Part shown: piece by piece, positions 8,498 to 16,124 of the stretch
How positions within the stretch are numbered: position 1 is the stretch's first letter
Layout: every line of letters begins with the position of its first letter
NCBI GenBank assembly: GCA_037133215.1
Contig: JBAXOM010000005.1
Span: 1-33,490 of the forward strand
DNA length: 33,490 nt
Direction of reading: 5' to 3'
Origin: F1-60-MAGs149 sp037133215
GTDB lineage: Bacteria; Actinomycetota; Thermoleophilia; Gaiellales; F1-60-MAGs149
Made by a program: the position numbers and the translations under genes
The notes under the pieces: model-generated
Databases searched by the model: none
Told to the model about the DNA's origin: nothing
What the model saw: only the letters and a program-made list of their open reading frames with translations

Positions 8498-8893
8498 CTA
8501 TTCGGGCCCAAGGATTGCGATTGCGACTGCTGCGCTTGTCGTGCGCGAGTGGGTAATTGACACGTCGATGGCGATCACGCCTTTGCGTGCGGCAACATCG
8601 GCCGTCCAACCATGCAAGGTGACGGTTGGCTTGCCCCGCCCAGCGACCTCAATCTCAGTCCAGGTGAAGTGCACACCGGTTCCGAGCGCCTTCCCAACGG
8701 CCTCCTTCGCCGCAAAGCGCCCTGCGTAGCTCTCTGCGGGCCGTGGCTTGCGATCGAGTTCCGCTACCTCAGTTGGGGTGAAGCAGCGCGTACGGAAGCG
8801 TTCTGGGTGTCTCAGCAGCGCGCGTTCCACTCGCTCAATCTCGATCAGGTCGAGTCCGACGAGTAATCGCGGTACCTCGAGCCCGTTGCTCAC
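8498..8893 (-). CDS. acpS: holo-[acyl-carrier-protein] synthase
   Basis: A 131-residue protein of the AcpS-type phosphopantetheinyl transferases, which move 4'-phosphopantetheine from CoA to the serine of acyl carrier protein. Visible motifs are GLDLIEIERV near residue 14, with the metal-binding Asp, and RFAAKEAVGKALG near 60-72, with the metal-binding Glu and the CoA-contacting Lys. The C-terminal VSITHSRTTSAAVAI strand follows. The family acts as a trimer. The start GTG (8893) overlaps the glmS stop by four bases (GTGA), so it is translationally coupled to glmS. Confidence 0.95.
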   Translation of the reverse strand: MSNGLEVPRLLVGLDLIEIERVERALLRHPERFRTRCFTPTEVAELDRKPRPAESYAGRFAAKEAVGKALGTGVHFTWTEIEVAGRGKPTVTLHGWTADVAARKGVIAIDVSITHSRTTSAAVAIAILGPE

Positions 8894-10728
8894 TCGACGG
8901 TGACGGTCTTTGCGAGGTTGCGCGGGCGATCCACGTCAAGCCCTAGACGGCCGGCAATCTTGTACGCCAGCATCTGTAGCGGCAGGACGGCGAGGATTGG
9001 TTGCAACTCGGGACGCGTGCGCGGAACGTACAAGACATGCTCGGCGTGTTGCGCGATCGCCGTGTTGCCTTCGGTTCCGACGGCGATCACGTGCGCACCG
9101 CGAGCGCGGACCTCCTCGAGGTTCGAGGCCATCTTCTCGAAGACGTGGCTATCGGTGGCGACGGCGACGACCGGTGTGTCGTCGCCCAAGAGTGCGATCG
9201 GGCCGTGCTTCATCTCGCCGGCGGCGTAGGCATCCGTCGGGATGTACGAGATCTCCTTCAACTTGAGCGCACCCTCCTGGCAGATCGGCAGGCCAAGGTG
9301 GCGCCCTAAGTAGAGGAAGAAGCGATCGTGGCAAAAGCGGTCAGCGAGCATGTCGAGCTGGGCGTCCATCGCTTTGTCGTCGAGCACCCGTTGGACCAAG
9401 TCCGGCAGGCTGCGCAACTCGTTGCCAATCTCCGCCACCTGCTGCGTGGTGAGGTTGCCGCGCACGGCACCAAGGTGGAGTGCCAGCAGCGTCATCAACG
9501 TCACCTGCGATGTGAAGGTCTTGCTGGCCGCCACGCCGATCTCTAACCCGGCGCGGGTATAGAGCACGCCATCCGCAGCCCGTGCCACGGCCGACCCCAT
9601 GATGTTGGTGACGGCGACCACGCGCGCTCCGCGCTCGCGGGCGATCTGCATCGCTGCCAGCGTGTCGGCGGTCTCACCCGACTGCGAGATGGCAATCACG
9701 AGGGTCTTTGGATCGAAGACACCGTTGCGATAGCGCCACTCACTGGCCACGTCGGCCTCGGTCGCGACCCCACCCCACTCTTCGATCAGGTAGCGCCCGA
9801 CCAGGCCGGCGTGCAAGGCGGTGCCACACCCGACGATCAAGACGCGATTCATCGCCCGCAACTCGTCGTCGGTCAGACCGATGCCGTCGAGATGTAGTTC
9901 GCCGTGATGAAAGCGCTCGGCGATCGTGTCGGCGATGGCAGTCGGCTGCTCATGGATCTCCTTGAGCATGAAGGTCTCATAGCCACCCTTTGCCGCGACT
10001 TCAAGCGACTCGTCGGCCTGCTCGATCTGATGCTCGCGGACCGAGCCATCGGTGACGGCGCGAAATTCGACGTTGTCGGCGGTGGCGATCACGATTTCGC
10101 CCTCCTCGACAATCTGGATCGAACGCGTTTCCTCGAGGAAGGCCGGCGTAAACGAGGCAAGAAACGTTTCGCCGTCGCCGCGGCCAACCACGAGTGGCGG
10201 CCACGCGAGTCGAGCGCCGATGATGCGATCGGGCTCATCACGACACACAACGAGGAAGGCGAAGTGGCCCTCAAGCCGCGGGTACAGTCGACGAACGGTC
10301 TCGGCAAGGTCGCCGTCGTATTCGTCCTCGAGCATGTGGACGAGCGCCTCGGTATCCGTATCGGAGCTCAGGGTGTGTCCCGCGGCCGACACCTCAGCGC
10401 GTAGTTCGATGTAGTTCTCGAAGATGCCGTTCATCAGGACACCGAAGCGACTGTCCTCGGACAGGAACGGGTGCGCATTGCGCTCCTCAACAAGTCCATG
10501 CGTGGCCCAGCGGGTATGTCCCATGCCTACCGTCGAAGTGGCGGAGACGGCGTCAGAGACGGCTCGGAGAGCCTTGACGGGGCCGACGGCGCGGGCGCGT
10601 TCTAAACCAGCATCGCTGACGAGCACCATGCCGGCGGAGTCGTAGCCGCGGTACTCGAGATGCTCGAGCCCTTTAAGGACCAATTCTTTGCAGGGCCGAG
10701 CCCCGACGTACCCGATGATCCCGCACAC
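8890..10728 (-). CDS. glmS: glutamine-fructose-6-phosphate aminotransferase (isomerizing)
   Basis: 612 residues, the full family length. The chain begins MCGIIGYVG, so Cys2 becomes the N-terminal glutaminase nucleophile; this fixes the start GTG at 10728. The glutaminase domain spans about 1-220 (HTRWATHG, NGIFENY). Two SIS sugar-isomerase domains follow (SQSGETADTLAA, then the second at about 460-600), and the conserved LAKTVTVE forms the C-terminus. It makes glucosamine-6-phosphate from fructose-6-phosphate and glutamine, the first step to UDP-GlcNAc. No glmS ribozyme-like leader fits in the 31 bases to glmM. A TAGGCT box seven bases before the start suggests an additional leaderless transcript. 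Confidence 0.97.
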   Translation of the reverse strand: MCGIIGYVGARPCKELVLKGLEHLEYRGYDSAGMVLVSDAGLERARAVGPVKALRAVSDAVSATSTVGMGHTRWATHGLVEERNAHPFLSEDSRFGVLMNGIFENYIELRAEVSAAGHTLSSDTDTEALVHMLEDEYDGDLAETVRRLYPRLEGHFAFLVVCRDEPDRIIGARLAWPPLVVGRGDGETFLASFTPAFLEETRSIQIVEEGEIVIATADNVEFRAVTDGSVREHQIEQADESLEVAAKGGYETFMLKEIHEQPTAIADTIAERFHHGELHLDGIGLTDDELRAMNRVLIVGCGTALHAGLVGRYLIEEWGGVATEADVASEWRYRNGVFDPKTLVIAISQSGETADTLAAMQIARERGARVVAVTNIMGSAVARAADGVLYTRAGLEIGVAASKTFTSQVTLMTLLALHLGAVRGNLTTQQVAEIGNELRSLPDLVQRVLDDKAMDAQLDMLADRFCHDRFFLYLGRHLGLPICQEGALKLKEISYIPTDAYAAGEMKHGPIALLGDDTPVVAVATDSHVFEKMASNLEEVRARGAHVIAVGTEGNTAIAQHAEHVLYVPRTRPELQPILAVLPLQMLAYKIAGRLGLDVDRPRNLAKTVTVE

Positions 10729-10735
10729 AGGTCGA

Positions 10736-10741
10736 AGCCTA
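10736..10741 (-). promoter_or_regulatory. -10 box for leaderless glmS transcript
   Basis: TAGGCT (within TATAGGCT) on the minus strand, seven bases before GTG 10728, in the short glmM-glmS gap. Confidence 0.45.
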
Positions 10742-10759
10742 TACGTCCTACCCGCGGAC

Positions 10760-12100
10760 CTAGGCGGTGACGGGGAGCTCTCGCTCGACGATCGCCACTA
10801 ATTCGGCGGCGATTGCCGCACATTGGTCGGCATCTCTGGCTTCGACCATGACTCGTACAAGTGGTTCTGTGCCCGATGCGCGCAGCACGACGCGTCCGTC
10901 GCTGCCAAGTGTCGCCTCGGCAACAGCAACTGCGTCCCAGAGCGGTACGCAGTCGTTGAGGCCCTCGCGTGCGGCTCGTACGCTGATCAGTTGCTGCGGG
11001 AACTTCTCGACAACAAGTGCCGCCTGACCGAGCGTCTGACCGGATCGCTGCAGAGCCGCAAGCATCATCACGGCCGTCAACGGACCGTCGCCCGTTGTCT
11101 GGTGATCCAGCGCGATCACATGTCCGGATTGCTCGCCGCCGAGGACTGCGCCGTCGCGTCGCATTGCTTCGAGCACGTAGCGGTCGCCGACGTCGGTGAT
11201 CTCGAGCGAGCAGCCCAGTGCAGTGAGCGCGTGATGAGCGCCAAGGTTGGCCATGCTCGTGACGACGACACGGTTGCCCGGCAGTGCGTCACGCTCGAGC
11301 GCATCGGCGGCGAGAATCGCGAGGATGTGGTCGCCGTCGACCGCTGAACCGTCGGCGGCTACGAACAGCACGCGATCGGCATCACCGTCGAAGGCGATCC
11401 CAAGTTCGGCGCTGTGCTCGCGTACGGCGGCAGCCACGTAGGCGAGGTGCGTGGATCCGCAGTCCACATTGATGTTGATGCCGTCCGGAGCACAGGCGAC
11501 GAGCGTGACATCGGCTCCGAGTCGGGCGAACAGATGTGGCGCGACCGTGGCCGCGGCGCCGTGAGCACAATCGACGACGATGCGACGCCCCGCGAGATCG
11601 GTGCCGGCTACCTCGGCAACCCATTCTGCGTAGGCCTCTGCAGCGCCGTCGAGCGTCTCGGTGATGCCGATCTTGTGTCCCGTCGGCAGCACAGCCGTGG
11701 AGTCGAGCAAGGCCTCAATCGCCTCTTCCTCGGCATCGAGGAGTTTGAAACCGTCGGCCCCGAATAACTTGATGCCGTTATCAGCGAACGGATTGTGGCT
11801 GGCGCTGATCACGACGCCAGCGGCCGCGTGGTGTTGCAGGACGTTCCAGGCGACGGCCGGCGTCGGCAACACGCCGAGGCGCACTGCGGTGCCACCGACG
11901 GATGCGATGCCCGCAGCCAGCGCGTCCTCGAGCATCGTGCCGGAGCGGCGCGTGTCGCGCCCCATCAGGATCGTCGGACGTAGATGCGTCTGCCCAACGT
12001 GGAGTGCTGTGGCGCGGCCCACCCGCAGGGCGAGTTCTGCCGTCAGGCGTTCGTTGGCAACGCCACGAATGCCGTCCGTCCCAAACCAGGCGCGGGCCAC
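10760..12100 (-). CDS. glmM: phosphoglucosamine mutase
   Basis: 446 residues, the usual GlmM size. The N-terminus FGTDGIRGVAN is typical. The active-site phosphoserine loop ISASHNP has Ser101, the metal-binding loop DGDADR is near residue 240, and the sugar-phosphate loop RASGTEPLVRVMVE is near the end. It interconverts glucosamine-6-phosphate and glucosamine-1-phosphate, directly after GlmS in the pathway. The start GTG (12100) lies 11 bases after the rpsI stop with no Shine-Dalgarno sequence. The conserved N-terminus leaves no other choice, so it is probably read by coupling from rpsI or from a TAGGTT box overlapping the rpsI stop. Confidence 0.96.
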   Translation of the reverse strand: MARAWFGTDGIRGVANERLTAELALRVGRATALHVGQTHLRPTILMGRDTRRSGTMLEDALAAGIASVGGTAVRLGVLPTPAVAWNVLQHHAAAGVVISASHNPFADNGIKLFGADGFKLLDAEEEAIEALLDSTAVLPTGHKIGITETLDGAAEAYAEWVAEVAGTDLAGRRIVVDCAHGAAATVAPHLFARLGADVTLVACAPDGININVDCGSTHLAYVAAAVREHSAELGIAFDGDADRVLFVAADGSAVDGDHILAILAADALERDALPGNRVVVTSMANLGAHHALTALGCSLEITDVGDRYVLEAMRRDGAVLGGEQSGHVIALDHQTTGDGPLTAVMMLAALQRSGQTLGQAALVVEKFPQQLISVRAAREGLNDCVPLWDAVAVAEATLGSDGRVVLRASGTEPLVRVMVEARDADQCAAIAAELVAIVERELPVTA

Positions 12101-12111
12101 CGCGCGAAAAC

Positions 12112-12507
12112 CTAGCGCTTCGAGAACTGCGGGCGCTTGCGGGCCTTCTTCAGGCCTGCCTTCTTGCGCTCGACAGCACGGGCGTCGCGGGCCAAGAAAC
12201 CGGCCTTCTTCAGCTCGGGGCGAAGATTCGGATCAGCCTCAACGAGGGCGCGAGCAATGCCGTGGCGCGTTGCGCCGGCCTGGCCACTGACGCCGCCGCC
12301 ATGCAGAAGAAGTTTCACGTCGAAGCTGCCCGTCAGACCAACGGCCTCGAGCGGACTGAGTGCCATTGCGCGCAGCGGAGCACGATCGAAGTACTGCTCA
12401 GCAGGGCGACCGTTCGCCGTTACGACGCCGGTTCCCGGTGTCAGGATCACACGCGCGACCGAGGTCTTGCGCTTTCCGGTTGCCCGATACATGGCCTTTT
12501 CGCTCAC
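12112..12507 (-). CDS. rpsI: 30S ribosomal protein S9
   Basis: 131 residues. YRATGKRKTSVARV at the N-terminus and the C-terminal tail KARKRPQFSKR, which reaches the P-site tRNA on the ribosome, are diagnostic. The GTG start (12507) is preceded by GGGGA at about seven bases. It lies 16 bases after rplM, the almost universal L13-S9 pair. Confidence 0.97.
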   Translation of the reverse strand: MSEKAMYRATGKRKTSVARVILTPGTGVVTANGRPAEQYFDRAPLRAMALSPLEAVGLTGSFDVKLLLHGGGVSGQAGATRHGIARALVEADPNLRPELKKAGFLARDARAVERKKAGLKKARKRPQFSKR

Positions 12508-12523
12508 AGAGAGTCCCCTTGCC

Positions 12524-12955
12524 CTACGGCAGTGGCTGCGGCAACTGGGCCGCGTGCGGATGGTCGGAGCCGGCGTAGATCTTCAGCTTGCGCATCTGAG
12601 CGTCGCCGAGCTTGTTCTTCGGAATCATGCCCTTAACGGCATGGCGGATGACCTCGACCGGGTTACGGTCAAGCTGCTCCTGCAAGGTGCGCTCGCGCAG
12701 ACCACCGGGATAGCCCGAGTGGTTGTAGTACATCTTCTGCTCGAGCTTGTTACCGGTTACGCGGATGCGCTCGCAGTTGATCACGACGACGAAGTCGCCG
12801 GTGTCGACATGCGGGGTGAAGTTGGTCTTGCCCTTGCCGCGCAGAGCGTCAGCAATGCGGGTTGCGAGGCGACCGAGCACCTCACCATCGGCGTCGATGA
12901 TGTACCAGCCGTGTTGAACATCGGCGGGCTTGGCAGAGAGAGTCTTTTGTGGCAT
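12524..12955 (-). CDS. rplM: 50S ribosomal protein L13
   Basis: 143 residues, the normal length. Conserved blocks are WYIIDADGEVLGRLAT near the start, GDFVVVINCERIRVTGNK, YYNHSGYPGGL and AVKGMIPKNKLG. L13 is an early 50S assembly protein and here heads the rplM-rpsI-glmM-glmS-acpS unit. The ATG at 12955 is chosen over longer frames to match the family. It has no good Shine-Dalgarno sequence but a leader of about 30 nt if transcription starts from TACGGT at 12993-12998. Confidence 0.96.
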   Translation of the reverse strand: MPQKTLSAKPADVQHGWYIIDADGEVLGRLATRIADALRGKGKTNFTPHVDTGDFVVVINCERIRVTGNKLEQKMYYNHSGYPGGLRERTLQEQLDRNPVEVIRHAVKGMIPKNKLGDAQMRKLKIYAGSDHPHAAQLPQPLP

Positions 12956-12992
12956 TGTCAGTTGGGCGCGGGTTGGTACCGCACGGCGCGGA

Positions 12993-13002
12993 ACCGTAGC
13001 AT
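12993..13002. promoter_or_regulatory. overlapping divergent -10 boxes, rplM and small membrane ORF
   Basis: The minus strand reads ATGCTACGGT, with TACGGT as the rplM -10. The plus strand reads TAGCAT at 12997-13002, seven bases before ATG 13010. The two hexamers overlap by two bases, so polymerases bound in the two directions would exclude each other. Confidence 0.45.
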
Positions 13003-13009
13003 GAGGCAC

Positions 13010-13372
13010 ATGGATCAGGACGCGGCAACCCTCCCCCCGACACTCGCAGACCGCCTTACGCGGCGCTTTGAGGGCTCGGATGAGCCGGTAAATCGCGTCC
13101 ACGACGCGCTTAACGCAAGGCTACCACGGCTCTGGTGGCCGCTCGACGTGCCGCAGTCATCGCGACGGCTGGGCGCCGCGGAGCATGCGCTGTATGCGGT
13201 GCACGCCACGGTCGGTCTATCGATCGTCGTTGGGCTCACGCGTTCGCGTGCGCGGCGTCAGGCTGGCGCGCTCACCGTCGTAGCCGGGATTGTCTCCTGG
13301 GCGATCTTCACCGGCGCGTGGGATCGCCGCGCGGATGCTCAGGCCGAGAGTTCGGACCGGCGCGCCACGTAG
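13010..13372 (+). CDS. small hypothetical membrane protein
   Basis: I do not recognise this 120-residue protein. The first 60 residues are soluble and Arg/Pro-containing (PLDVPQSSRRLG). Two hydrophobic segments follow, about 63-80 (ALYAVHATVGLSIVVGL) and 88-106 (AGALTVVAGIVSWAIFTGA), and it ends in a charged tail. Codon third positions are GC-rich as in neighbouring genes. The ATG at 13010 is favoured over 13001 because TAGCAT stands seven bases before it. The 3' end overlaps the convergent exonuclease gene by 34 bp. It could be a lineage-specific membrane protein; a spurious frame is less likely but possible. Confidence 0.55.
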   Translation: MDQDAATLPPTLADRLTRRFEGSDEPVNRVHDALNARLPRLWWPLDVPQSSRRLGAAEHALYAVHATVGLSIVVGLTRSRARRQAGALTVVAGIVSWAIFTGAWDRRADAQAESSDRRAT

Positions 13373-14634
13373 GCAGCCCCGACGGTCTGGCGTGACGCTG
13401 CGCTCAGTACGAGCCGGCGCAGGATCGAACCGACCTCGGCGAGATTGTCCACGGAGCTGGCGTCCTTGATCATCTCCAAAGCCTCCCCCCGCTCGTCTGG
13501 ATGACGATCGGCGGCGTAATGCGTCGAGATTGCGGCGCGTCGCGCCCCGGCGCGAGAGGCCAGCCGCGCCTGCTCTGCGCAGCCGAGCTCCGTGCCGATC
13601 TGTTCGAGGAGATAGGCCAACGGCAGCAAAATCGTGGCGTCCTCACCCGCATACGTCAGCTGCCCCTCTGACAGCTCCTCGGTCGCCCAATCGGACGTCT
13701 GGAACGTCTTGTCGAGTTCCGCATTGAGGAACCGTTCGGCAAGCGTGACGAGCTTCGCGTCTGCGAGCCCGTGGTCGAAACCGGCGGCGTTGAGATGTCC
13801 AGCAATGACAGACCACCAAGCGCACGTATCGAGGAGCTCCGGGATTTCGATGTCCCAGCGGTACTTGATCCAGCTCTGCTCAAACTTCGCGTTGTGAGCC
13901 AGGACAAGACGCCCGTCGGCGAGGAGACGCAGTACCGGCCCTGGATCTACCTCCCAACAGTCGATCACGAGCGCCAAGGCCTTGCCGTCCGGTCCGATGA
14001 TCCCGATCTGCACGAGGCGGACCGTGCCGTTCCACGGTTCGAAGGCGCCGCGTTGCTCGCGCTGGTCGGGAGGCAGGCGTGTGCAGGCCGTCTCGATGTC
14101 GAAGCCCACGACGGCAACGCCGTCGAGTAATGCGACAGCCTCCTGCACCTCTGCGGGTGTGCGGATCATGTGGACGCGGGTAGCGGGCGGCTCACTCGGA
14201 GCGTCGGGCAGCAGGCCGGGACGGATCGTTGGCGGAATTGGACCAGCGGCCTCGGGTAGAGGCTGATCTTCGACGACGGCGATCACCTTGCGAACTTCGA
14301 GATCGCCAAACGGCGAGGTCTCCACGCGACAGCGCACAGTCACATCCCCGAGACGTCGTTCGAGGTCATCTCGGTCAGGGGTCGACGCAAGCGGGCCGAG
14401 GGTCCGCTCGAGATCGCTCGCCGAGCGTGGCGGCCAGATCAAGAGGCCCGCGTGATGCCCGGTGAGCGCTCCCTCGACGATCCGAAACGTGACGACGTCG
14501 AGCTTCGCACCCGACTGTGTTTCGGCAGCACGAATGAGTGCGCCGTCGGGTTGCGGGACGGCTCGACAGAGCACCTCATCGCGTTCGACAGCTGCGGCAC
14601 GATCAAACCAACGCGGGTCGGAGAACGCACTCAC
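13339..14634 (-). CDS. DEDD-type 3'-5' exonuclease domain protein (Pol I/RNase D-like)
   Basis: 431 residues. The N-terminal 150 residues are unrecognised. From about 165 a DnaQ/RNase D-like exonuclease fold appears: motif I GFDIET (D179, E181), motif II AHNAKFEQSW (H247, N248, with E252 where the second catalytic Asp usually stands) and motif III Y328-A-G-E-D332 (YxxxD, the DEDDy class). There is no polymerase domain and no clear HRDC domain. It could process RNA 3' ends or degrade DNA; the motifs look closest to polymerase A-type proofreading domains. The start GTG (14634) lies seven bases after TATCCC, a near match to the leaderless pattern. It is divergent from the HIT gene. Confidence 0.75.
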   Translation of the reverse strand: MSAFSDPRWFDRAAAVERDEVLCRAVPQPDGALIRAAETQSGAKLDVVTFRIVEGALTGHHAGLLIWPPRSASDLERTLGPLASTPDRDDLERRLGDVTVRCRVETSPFGDLEVRKVIAVVEDQPLPEAAGPIPPTIRPGLLPDAPSEPPATRVHMIRTPAEVQEAVALLDGVAVVGFDIETACTRLPPDQREQRGAFEPWNGTVRLVQIGIIGPDGKALALVIDCWEVDPGPVLRLLADGRLVLAHNAKFEQSWIKYRWDIEIPELLDTCAWWSVIAGHLNAAGFDHGLADAKLVTLAERFLNAELDKTFQTSDWATEELSEGQLTYAGEDATILLPLAYLLEQIGTELGCAEQARLASRAGARRAAISTHYAADRHPDERGEALEMIKDASSVDNLAEVGSILRRLVLSAASRQTVGAAYVARRSELSA

Positions 14635-14691
14635 CTGTCAAGGGATATCAGTCGCTTCGGATGCCCTGTCGCGACGAGGGCGTTCGATCAC

Positions 14692-14701
14692 TCGGTAGCA
14701 T
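14692..14701. promoter_or_regulatory. overlapping divergent -10 boxes, HIT and exonuclease genes
   Basis: TAGCAT (14696-14701, plus) stands exactly six bases before the HIT ATG, giving a leaderless transcript. The minus strand of the same bases reads ATGCTACCGA, like the rplM and rpsT boxes, and could serve the exonuclease gene with a leader of about 55 nt. Confidence 0.42.
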
Positions 14702-14707
14702 CAGCGT

Positions 14708-15127
14708 ATGAGTACCTGCCTTTTTTGCCAGATCATCTCCGGTGAGATTCCCGCGTTACGCGTTGCCGAAACTGAGCGTGCGATCGCCTTCATGGATATC
14801 TTCCCTGCCGCGCCAGGTCATACACTCGTGGTGCCGCGTGCCCACGCCATTGACGCCCTCGCTACCTCTGACGAAGATCTCGGCGCCTGTATGGCTCTTG
14901 CGGCACGGGTCGGTCGTGCGGCCGAGGCCGAGCTGGGCGCGGAGGGAGTGGTCTTCCAGACGCTCGCGCGTCCTGCTGCTGGGCAGACCGTCTTCCACGT
15001 TCACGTCCACGTAATCCCCCGCAGAGCCAACGATGGATTCGTGTTCCCGTGGCCGTCGGTCGCCGGTGACCTCGCCGACATCGAGGTCCTTGCCGAGCGT
15101 CTGCGCGCCGGAGTTACGAACGCCTAG
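14708..15127 (+). CDS. HIT-family hydrolase
   Basis: 139 residues of the histidine-triad superfamily (HINT/Fhit-like), which cleave nucleoside phosphoramidates or dinucleoside polyphosphates. The triad H97-V-H99-V-H101 is followed by VIPR. Cys4 and Cys7 (CLFC) resemble the zinc-binding start of many bacterial HIT proteins. Conserved GHTLVVPRAHA precedes the triad. The substrate is unknown. The ATG has a -10 box six bases upstream and no Shine-Dalgarno sequence. The TAG stop shares CTAG with the stop of the convergent deacetylase gene. Confidence 0.92.
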   Translation: MSTCLFCQIISGEIPALRVAETERAIAFMDIFPAAPGHTLVVPRAHAIDALATSDEDLGACMALAARVGRAAEAELGAEGVVFQTLARPAAGQTVFHVHVHVIPRRANDGFVFPWPSVAGDLADIEVLAERLRAGVTNA

Positions 15128-16077
15128 TTCTTGGCCTTGGCGTAATCGCTGAGCTTGTAGTCGCCGGGGCGCGCGATGGACGGCGCACCACCACGGAGGA
15201 GCTCTGGGACCGTCACCGAGCGGAGTCCGCGTGCAACCAGACCGTCCAGGATCATCGGCAGTGCGTTGACGGTGACCTGCCGGTCCATCGTTCCGTCGTG
15301 CAGCAGAATGATCGCTCCCGGTTTGAGGGCCGGCGAGTTGAGGACGTTATTGGCGAGCGTCTGCGAGTCATGCAAGGCCCAGTCGTTGCTGTCGATTGTC
15401 CAGAGGATCGGCAACATGCCGCGATCGCGGACGAACTCATTCGTCTTGGCCGTGAAGTCCCCGAACGGCGGACGCATGATCGTGACGTTGTGGCCCGTCT
15501 CTTGCTGGATCGTCGCCTGCGCATCGCCGATCTCGGTCTTCAGACCCGCCGCATTCAGACTCGGCAGACTCGCGTGTGTCCACGTGTGGTCACCCACGAC
15601 ATTGCCGTCAGCCACAATCGCGGCGAGCGCGCCGGGGTTATTCGCGATGTTTTGCCCGATCACGAAGAAGGTGGCGTGCATGTGGTAGCGCTTAAGCAAA
15701 GCCAGCACGTCCCACGTCTGATGCCCAGGCCCGTCATCGAACGTCAGAGCAACCGTATTTCCAACTCCGGGCCCCGCATTGACACCGTCGCTGGTTGGTA
15801 CCTGACTTGCGTACTGACCAATGCTCCAAAGCCGCTGCTCGACGGCGTCGGCTGCCTTCGCTCCCTCGGCCGCGCCTTTGGCGGCTTTCTCTGCAGCCCG
15901 GTCAACAGCCGACTCCGACGACTCGGCGCGGACCGTCGAGGATTGCGAATCACCCGGACGGAAGGCGTAGGCCACCGCTCCGAGCAATACGAGCGCAGCG
16001 ACAGCAATGAGTACGCCTTGACGGCGCCGACGGATGGCAGCCTCGCGCTTGCGTTGCGTGGTGTTTGCGTCGGGCAC
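15124..16077 (-). CDS. membrane-anchored polysaccharide deacetylase (NodB domain)
   Basis: 317 residues. A basic N-terminus and one hydrophobic helix (about 21-39) anchor it, with no lipobox or clear cleavage site. An Ala/Lys/Glu-rich linker (about 50-80) leads to the NodB carbohydrate-esterase-4 domain: TFDDGP (D114, D115), metal histidines H164 and H168 in DHTWTH, RPPFG (192-196), WTIDSNDW and ILLHDG. All catalytic motifs are intact. It probably removes acetyl groups from peptidoglycan or another envelope polysaccharide outside the cell. The start GTG (16077) is six bases after TATCGT and has no Shine-Dalgarno sequence. Confidence 0.9.
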   Translation of the reverse strand: MPDANTTQRKREAAIRRRRQGVLIAVAALVLLGAVAYAFRPGDSQSSTVRAESSESAVDRAAEKAAKGAAEGAKAADAVEQRLWSIGQYASQVPTSDGVNAGPGVGNTVALTFDDGPGHQTWDVLALLKRYHMHATFFVIGQNIANNPGALAAIVADGNVVGDHTWTHASLPSLNAAGLKTEIGDAQATIQQETGHNVTIMRPPFGDFTAKTNEFVRDRGMLPILWTIDSNDWALHDSQTLANNVLNSPALKPGAIILLHDGTMDRQVTVNALPMILDGLVARGLRSVTVPELLRGGAPSIARPGDYKLSDYAKAKN

Positions 16078-16083
16078 GGGCTA

Positions 16084-16089
16084 ACGATA
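16084..16089 (-). promoter_or_regulatory. -10 box for leaderless deacetylase transcript
   Basis: TATCGT on the minus strand, then TAGCCC (6 nt), then GTG 16077. It sits in the 47-bp gap after guaA. Confidence 0.42.
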
Positions 16090-16124
16090 ACGCAGCCGAC
16101 AAACTGCGCTAGCGAGCGGGGTCG

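Noticed and set aside
10729..10759. glmS ribozyme or other riboswitch ahead of glmS
   Set aside because: Only 31 bases separate glmM and glmS, too short for the ribozyme core; no such fold is visible.
12137..13009. N-terminal part of a 411-codon plus-strand frame ending at 13372
   Set aside because: The first 290 codons run antisense to rpsI and rplM. Only the last part, from 13010, has its own promoter and start signal and was kept.
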